Source of the DNA: Lonicera japonica
Taxonomy: Eukaryota; Streptophyta; Magnoliopsida; Dipsacales; Caprifoliaceae
Length of the DNA: 64,000 bases
Reading direction: 5' to 3'
Assembly: GCA_021464415.1 (NCBI GenBank)
Contig: CM038469.1
Coordinates: forward strand, 29,877,736-29,941,735
Part shown: one piece after another, positions 57,700 to 64,000 of the stretch
Position numbering within the stretch: the stretch's first letter is position 1
How the letters are laid out: the number at the start of each line of letters is the position of its first letter
Program-made: the position numbers and the translations under genes
Notes under the pieces: model-generated
Seen by the model: the letters and a program-made list of their open reading frames with translations, nothing else
Told to the model about the DNA's origin: nothing
Databases searched by the model: none

Positions 57700-59934
57700 A
57701 TGGAGATTGTCACAAGAAAATTTAATTTTTCTTTGGTTATAAACTATAAAGTAAGAAGTGAATTTCCATTTTACAATCAAACTTGACTTGTAACTGAATT
57801 CACAGGTATCTGGTTCGATTTCCATTATGTTCCAAATATAAATTGATTTTCTTAGCTTAGGACATGCTTAAAAATATTGTTCTGTTCATCTCAAATTCTT
57901 CTTGAATTTGTTGTTGCTAGTTCAACAATGGTCAGTGAGTCAAGAATGCAATCTTATTTTAATTGTGAAATTTGATACTTTAGTTTGTTTTGAAAAATTA
58001 AAGATACTGTTAATTTAAAATATTTCACAAACATAGTCTAGTGTGATTCAAAAAGGATACGAGATTATCAATTAGAAATATTTTGCAAAACATTAATTGA
58101 AAATTTTGATAATTAATTATATTAAAAGATACACAGTGCGTGTATAATATGATAAGTTATAAATTTTCATATCATATATAAACTTTTAAAACAAAATAAA
58201 CACATATAATAATATTTTTAGTCAAGTAGCAATATCATATATTTTTATACTTAAAAGTCACAAGTTTAGGCTACATTTGGCGTGCCAAACAAAAAAACCG
58301 AATATGATATAAAACACCAGATGTGATATATCTTTAATTTAATGTTTTGGGAGATAAGTCATCAAGTCAAGTTAATTTATCCAATTTTTTATTCTATCCG
58401 GAGTCGTCACAAACATGTGATATGAATATTTAGTCATATCCCTCCTCCTAATCCGGCATGCCAAATATAACCTTAAACTTTTCATTTAAAAGATGAGTTA
58501 TTTGGGTTTTGGGCTCCATTTTGGACGTTTATGTTAGTCAAACCATCAAAACCATTAGTCAATCAAAAAATAATGCAAACGGACTATTTTTCCCCTTATG
58601 CAAACTACCACAAACTCAATTTTATCAAAACTATAGACCCCAAAGTCCAAATAACACTTTTTTTTTATTTTTTGATATTGCAGTTATACAAAAAAAATAA
58701 AAAATAAAAAATCAACAAAGCCATTGATTCTTTTTTAATAAATAAAATCAATGAAATGATCTGGGTGTTTCAAGTAGAAAGAGGTGAAAAGAAGTAGAAC
58801 TCAAACTTGAGTTCTTTGTGTGAATAATCAAACTTTTTATCATTTACTTTTAAATAAAAAATATTTACTATAATCTTTTAATTAATTTATCTTTTTATAT
58901 AATTGCATTAAGTTAAAATTTTCTTTGTAGCAATACAATTTAATTATTAAATTGTGCATCACAATTAACAAAAGATCCTTTAAAAGGAATTGCGTGATAT
59001 CCCATTACAAGGCCAAGACCAACTCCATTTTCTTGTTCCTTTTGAGATTTAGTTTGTTAATCAAGATTGACATATTCAGTTCTAGTTTGAGTGATTGCTT
59101 GGGAATTAATTTTTGGAGGATGTATGTAGCCACTCTTCTAGGTTAGAGAGAGATTCATTTTACCTTTATTTATTAGCCATTGTCCATTATATTATTATGC
59201 GAATCATTATTTTTTGAGATTTTTTTTTGATTATTTGGTATAATAATTACATGAGATAATGGATTATAAGGTCTCGCTCCGTAATGTTTTATAACTCAAA
59301 GGACAGACTCATGTTTAATAAAGGGAAGTAGTATCAATTTCATAATTTGGTTTTACAATAAGGACACTTTTCATAATATTAATTTATTTTAAGGAAAATG
59401 ATAAATGTTGATGGACAAAAATACCCTACTATATCATTTATTCTAATTATACAAAAGACATATTATTCTCTCTTACATACACATAGTTTAGAGATAGAAA
59501 ACAAAAAACAAAGGAAAAGAGAAGTTGTTTCACCAATAATCTCACATCTTCCACCACCAGTACCACCACCACCACCACCACCACCACCACCTGAATCTCC
59601 GATCGTATCACCTAGAAGAGCGAGCGCCATTCTCATCTTCATCTTCTTTTTTTATGGATGTGCAATCGTAAAAGATATATAACTTTTGATCGAACCGTTG
59701 GATTTAGCTGATTTTTGGATATGTTGTTCGGAAGACAAAGTTACTATAATTTTGCAAAAAATTAAGACGATCAGAGGTCATTTTACTATCGAAATCGACC
59801 AATTTCGACAGCCCAGTGGGATTTGAAAAAAAATATGATCATAACTCTATTTTTTTTTTACGAATCCTACGTCGATCCATATATATATATACATATAAAT
59901 AAATTAAGTAGATGTTGATCTCATCAATTTTGAT
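57700..59934. other. Intergenic, no gene seen; CCA microsatellite
   Basis: AT-rich sequence. A CCA run at 59562-59591 gives a short poly-Pro frame (59398-59682) with no other gene-like property. Nothing else recognised. Confidence 0.5.
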
Positions 59935-60440
59935 GGTGCTAAAATCATTTTAGCACCTTATAGTTTGTTATCCAAGCGGTACTACCTTCTAGTTGTTGTT
60001 CAGAAGGTGCTAAATGCATTTAGCACCTTCTAGTTGTTATCCAGGTGGTGCTAAATGCATTTAGCACATTCTCACCTTCTGGTTGCAACCAGAAGGGGTT
60101 GTTATCCAGGTGGTGCTAAATGCATTTAGCACATTCTCACTTCTGGCTGTCTGGTTGCAACCAGAAGCATTTAACACCTTCTGGTTGCTGTCCAGGGGTG
60201 CTAAATGCATTTAGCACCTTCTTGTCCAGGGGTGCTAAATGCATTTAGCACCTTCTGGTTGCTGTTAGTGTCGAGGGGTCTTTTTGTTGTCCTATTCTTG
60301 TTGCACTTTATGGCTGCTGTCCAGGGGGTCCTAAATGCATTTAACACCTTCTGGTTGCTATCCAAGGGTGCTAAATGCATTTAGCACCTTCTGGTTACTG
60401 TCCAGGGGTGCTAAATGCATTTAGCACCTTCTGGTTGCTG
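59935..60440. repeat. Palindromic minisatellite, nine cores
   Basis: Each unit contains the perfect palindrome GTGCTAAATGCATTTAGCAC or a close variant, followed by CTTCTGGTTGCTGTCCAGG. Cores begin near 59935, 60006, 60047, 60111, 60197, 60231, 60336, 60366 and 60406; spacing varies from 30 to about 100 bp. A second perfect palindrome, CTTCTGGTTGCAACCAGAAG, lies at 60076-60095 with a near copy at about 60147. Confidence 0.92.
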
Positions 60441-60947
60441 TTAGTGTTATAATGAGACGATATTATAAAGAAATGATATTAATGTCTTTTTTGTACAATG
60501 TCCTTAATTTACATAGCTAATTTTTAAGTGTCCTTTATAATTATATTATTATTAGAATGAGCCCTTATACCTAATTGTCTTTAATTACATTGCTTGTATT
60601 AGTAAAAAATAATTTGTAAAATTTGTTTTTGTATAAATGCAATATCAAATATGGAAAAAAAATTGAGTTATTTGAACTTTGGGGTCCAAAATTTTTTTAA
60701 AAAAAATCGAATTTGAAAATTTACATGAGCTAAGAGGTAAAATAGGTATTTTGTATCATTTTTGTACTAATTAACAATTTTAATAGACTAAGAGCTTCTT
60801 CGAGAATGCTCACAATTTTAGAGAGCATTTTTTGAAATGAAAAGTGTTATTTAAAAGAGGTACTATTGCTCCAAAAACGTTTTTCATTTTCACTTGTACT
60901 GTGGGAGCATAATTCTGTACTTTCTCTCATGGGCTAAATTAGCCTCA
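60441..60947. other. Intergenic, no gene seen
   Basis: AT-rich sequence between the minisatellite and the LTR-like repeat; nothing recognised. Confidence 0.5.
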
Positions 60948-61560
60948 ACATCTCCGTATGGGCCGAATGAGTAGGACGAGGCCCGATTATCATAAAAAAT
61001 GAAAAGGGTCATGAGCGAGGCCTGACAACGTGAGAAACAGTATATACTATCCGCCGAGCAAAAGACTAGAGTTAGCCGAGCAAAAGAGAAAACCGCCGAG
61101 TAAAAGGTAATCAACTTAAGAAAGACCTCTAATACGCAGAGAGAAAATACATCAACACAAGCCTCCTCACCAATGAGAAGGCATCATCTACAGATGATGT
61201 TGTACAAATAGATGATTACTGCACGAACGAATGATTAAGTGACACGTATAAAGTGAGAAAAAGTTAGTTATAACAGCTGTCCCTCCGACAGGTGGAAGGA
61301 GGAAATGAGTGCCACGAAAGCCCTAAAAAATGTCCCGGAAGGTAATTTCACTTTTGACCTAATCCATCTTGGGGAACACGAAATGCAGAGCTATAAATAG
61401 AAAATGGTGCTCTTTAAACAAGGGGATAGAAAAAAAGGAACTGAAAAAGGGGGGAGGAGAGGCAAAAAATTCAGTTACCATTTCTATCAGTTCGGGCCGG
61501 ACTTATCCTGGCGTACAAAAGCATCACATACATGTACAACGACACATTATAATCTAATTG
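60948..61560 (+). repeat. LTR-like promoter repeat, copy 2, upstream of NDUFS7
   Basis: Same motif order as 27061-27665 in reverse: GGGCCGAATGAG, GCCGAGCAAAAG and GCCGAGTAAAAGGTAATCAA, TGACACGTATAAAGTG, TTAGTTATAACAGCTGT, CTTGGGGAACACGAAA and the TATA box, then AAATTCAGTTACCATTTC. It ends about 410 bp before the NDUFS7 start and points the same way. Confidence 0.7.
61392..61399 (+). promoter_or_regulatory. TATA box TATAAATA in the LTR-like repeat
   Basis: CTATAAATAG lies 580 bp upstream of the NDUFS7 ATG in the right orientation. It probably served the former retroelement; use by NDUFS7 is possible but not shown. A CT-rich leader (61905-61970) just before the ATG may belong to a nearer, TATA-less start. 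Confidence 0.4.
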
Positions 61561-61971
61561 AGTGTAACAAATATAAAAAAAATGAGTGTTTTTTTAAATG
61601 CAAAACATCTATATTTTAAAGAGAATTAGTATAATAAAAAGGTTTTATTGTGTTATTTATTATTATAAAAAAAATTAATATAATAAAGAATTTCTTGGAG
61701 TAACACAACTATTAATATACCCTAAAATCTTAAAAATACAAATTGTGAATCCGAGTTCAACTTGAGAAACTATGATGTTTAAAACCTAAATCACCCCTTA
61801 AAAGATCCAAATTTTTGTCATTTCATCTGCTCCCCCATTCCCAAAAGTCTTTTGCCATGTATCAGGGAGTAAACTAAACCGACCTTAAACAAACGAACAG
61901 AGAGAATCCACATCCCCTCCTCTCTCTCCCAACAAAAATCCCTCTCATTTCTCAATCAATTCCCCACTCCA

Positions 61972-62396
61972 ATGGCGCTCCTCACGCGGCACTCTCACCG
62001 CCTCGGCCTATTAGCCGCATCACAGCCTCCAGGCCTATTAGCGGCAACACAAAGATCGGCCGCGATCCACACAACGCTCCCCGCCGCTCTTTCCCAGCAG
62101 CAGCCTGCCCCGTACTCCCGGCCGGGACCACCTTCGACGGGGTCCCCGCCGGGGCTTTCGAAAGCGGCGGAGTTTGTGATTTCGAAGGTAGACGATCTGA
62201 TGAATTGGGCCCGGCGAGGCTCGATATGGCCCATGACATTTGGATTGGCTTGTTGCGCGGTGGAGATGATGCATACGGGGGCAGCGAGATATGATTTGGA
62301 TAGGTTTGGGATAATATTCAGGCCTAGCCCTAGGCAGTCTGATTGTATGATTGTTGCTGGTACTCTTACTAATAAGATGGCCCCTGCTCTTCGCAA
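61972..62396 (+). CDS. NDUFS7: NADH dehydrogenase [ubiquinone] iron-sulfur protein 7 (complex I PSST/20 kDa), first coding exon
   Basis: Complex I subunit that holds the N2 [4Fe-4S] cluster and passes electrons to ubiquinone in the mitochondrial inner membrane arm. The exon encodes 141 residues plus two bases. Residues 1-60 are rich in Arg, Ala, Ser and Pro with few acids, a typical mitochondrial presequence. The conserved core starts at [38 protein letters not shown] contains the paired Cys ligands (C94, C95), followed by [20 protein letters not shown] and [24 protein letters not shown] donor follows CGCAA at 62397, so Lys is split across the junction; the family continues with VYDQMPEP, which is not found before 64000. 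The other N2 ligands are therefore outside the window. The ATG fits the family and follows a CT-rich leader. Confidence 0.93.
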
Positions 62397-62731
62397 GTAC
62401 GTACGAAAATCCTCTACCTCTACCTCTCACTATAATTTGTCTGTATTATTTACGATTCAATAATTCTAGTGTGACAACCACATATTTGTTTGAATTAGAA
62501 TGTGCAATTGTGAAGTTCATGTCAAATTCATCTTTGTTAAAACGTTATTTTAACCGATGAGTAATTGCCTGATTGAAATATCAGCTGTTTTGTATCAGAT
62601 AAATATGTAGGTGTAGAAGGACTTGTGTGTATATGTGATATATGATAAGTATGTAGGTTTTGATAGTGGGTTGGGGGTTTTCAATTTTTTGATTCACTTT
62701 GATTTTCCCTCACATCGTTAACAATTTTAGG

Positions 62732-63752
62732 AATGCATCTCCAACTGTAGGATATACTTTTTCTTCAATTTGATGAGAGCAAATTTGAGCAATATTGAGG
62801 GAGAAGCTCTCCAAGGTTGAATTCCATTTTCCCCATGGGGAGAGTTTTAGGGAAAAAGGCTAATGGTGAATTTCCCCAAAACTTGGGGATAAATTTTGGG
62901 TCACTATAGTCATTTCAAAATAAAATTATGAAAAGTGAGTTTTTGAAAAACATTTGGGGACCCCTATCCATTGATTCCATTCTCTCAAATTTGGGGAGAT
63001 TTAGGTCCTCGTTTGATTCAGGTTTTAAAAAGTGGGATGCGATTATTAATACCACTTTTTTTATAGTACATTGTTTGATTCGCACAAATGTGCTGGGATT
63101 AATAATACCGGTACTAACTTAATACCACTCTTTGTAGTATAATTTAATACCCGGGGGAGGTGGTTATTGTTTATCCAGGATTAAGAAAAAGGAACCATAT
63201 ATTTTCAAAAATGCCATTACTACTATAATATTTTCAAAAATGCCACTACTACTACTACATTATTATTATTTTAATTTTTTTTAAAACAATTTTTTTTATA
63301 ATTTTTTTTTAAAAAAAAATTATTTAATTTTTTTTAAAAAAAAACAATTTTTTAACATTTTTTTTGTTAGTCTAAAATATAATCCCGTATACGAGCTACA
63401 TAACCAAACATGGTATTAACATCAGCATGGGATATCCCAGTATTAATATTGCACGAATCAAACAGGGTATTGGTATTAAATTAATACCAGGATTAATAGT
63501 CCAGTACTATTAATACTGGTATTATTAATCCCACTGACCCTAATACCTGAATCAAACGAGGCCTTATAGTATCGTAATATGGGAAGAGGATAGAGTAGTG
63601 TTTTATAAGATTTCTCCCCAAATTTAAGTTCAGGGAGAAATATAAGGGATGATTGGAGCTGCTCTTTAGGGAGAATTTTGGAGTTTTGAGTGATTTCTCC
63701 CCATCTTCAAACTTAGGAGAAATTTGAGGAAGGATTGGAGTTGGTCTTATAG
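62732..63752. mobile_element. Outer MITE in NDUFS7 intron 1, split by a Tourist-like MITE
   Basis: GAATGCATCTCCAACTGTAG at the left and, in reverse complement, AAGACCAACTCCAATCCTTC at the right. TTTGGGGAGAAAT/ATTTCTCCCC words occur in both halves. The inner element separates the halves at 63004-63563. The target duplication is uncertain. Confidence 0.5.
63004..63563. mobile_element. Tourist-like MITE, 560 bp, in NDUFS7 intron 1
   Basis: GGTCCTCGTTTGATTCAGGT and the reverse complement GGCCTCGTTTGATTCAGGTA are the ends; TTA is duplicated at 63001-63003 and 63564-63566. Subterminal GGGATTAATAATACC words are present on both sides, and GTTTGATTCG occurs again internally at 63072 and, inverted, at about 63454. 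Confidence 0.85.
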
Positions 63753-64000
63753 CAGTTGGGAATTTGCAATTGTGTGATTCACTTTGATTTTCCCTCTCGT
63801 TGTTAATAATCCTAAAGCCCCCCCAACCCACCCCCCCTTCTTCGCTCTCTATTTTTATGTACACAATTAGGTTCCGGAAAGGGCTTACTATGTTTAGTTA
63901 CAGAAATGGATTCGCTTTTTTAGGGGTTAAATGGTTGAATTTTTTTATGAAATTTTGTGGAGATGATCTCCACGACTCATAGATCAATTTTATCACATTT

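Larger units (their letters stand above)
62397..64000 (+). other. NDUFS7 intron 1 (open at the right edge)
   Basis: At least 1.6 kb. The text GATTCACTTTGATTTTCCCT occurs at about 62691 and 63777, bracketing the nested MITEs and suggesting a duplication about 1.09 kb apart. No next exon is seen. Confidence 0.8.

Noticed and set aside
59398..59682. Poly-Pro protein
   Set aside because: The frame is produced by a CCA microsatellite; there is no other gene-like feature.

Overview
The window is nuclear DNA of a flowering plant, very probably a eudicot. It is AT-rich, has spliced genes with GT-AG introns, and is packed with plant-type transposable elements (Ty1/copia, long solo LTRs, L1-type LINEs with an RNase H tail, TRIM, hAT and Tourist-like elements). 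I cannot name the species. Only two conventional host genes are visible, both on the + strand. One is a complete B55 regulatory subunit gene of protein phosphatase 2A (31388-56157, 14 coding exons, 516 codons). The other is the first coding exon of the mitochondrial complex I subunit NDUFS7/PSST (61972-62396), whose remaining exons lie beyond the right edge.

Layout. 1-11.1 kb: a broken plant mobile domain (PMD) gene on the - strand, flanked by two repeat arrays that share a GCCGAGT word and preceded by a small protease-like fragment on the + strand. The PMD gene has been hit by a hAT element carrying pieces of a WAT1/EamA transporter gene, and by a solo LTR that itself holds a second solo LTR. 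11-21.8 kb: intergenic DNA with a foldback element, a hAT element with a perfect 8-bp target duplication, a G-run element, copia relics and a large inverted repeat. 21.8-27.1 kb: a decayed, nearly complete LINE on the - strand, abutting an LTR-like promoter repeat whose diverged sister lies just upstream of NDUFS7. 27.7-30.9 kb: MITE-like debris and the PP2A promoter side.

31.4-56.2 kb: the PP2A-B55 gene. Exon joins were made by hand from splice sites and family knowledge; the phases agree throughout and give an uninterrupted 516-residue WD40 protein. Intron 1 is 13.5 kb because it holds a 5'-truncated LINE (18-bp target duplication), a complete copia element (156-bp LTRs, target duplication ATGAC), TRIM elements and a local duplication. 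Other introns carry two hAT elements, a Tourist-like MITE, a small MITE, a SINE-like segment and a CT microsatellite.

56.2-64 kb: the PP2A 3' flank, a Tourist-like MITE, a palindromic minisatellite (nine cores), the LTR-like promoter repeat with a TATA box, then NDUFS7 exon 1 and part of its first intron, which contains nested MITEs. The two host genes are functionally unrelated (phosphatase targeting; respiratory electron transfer). No CRISPR array, rRNA, convincing tRNA gene or bacterial operon is present.
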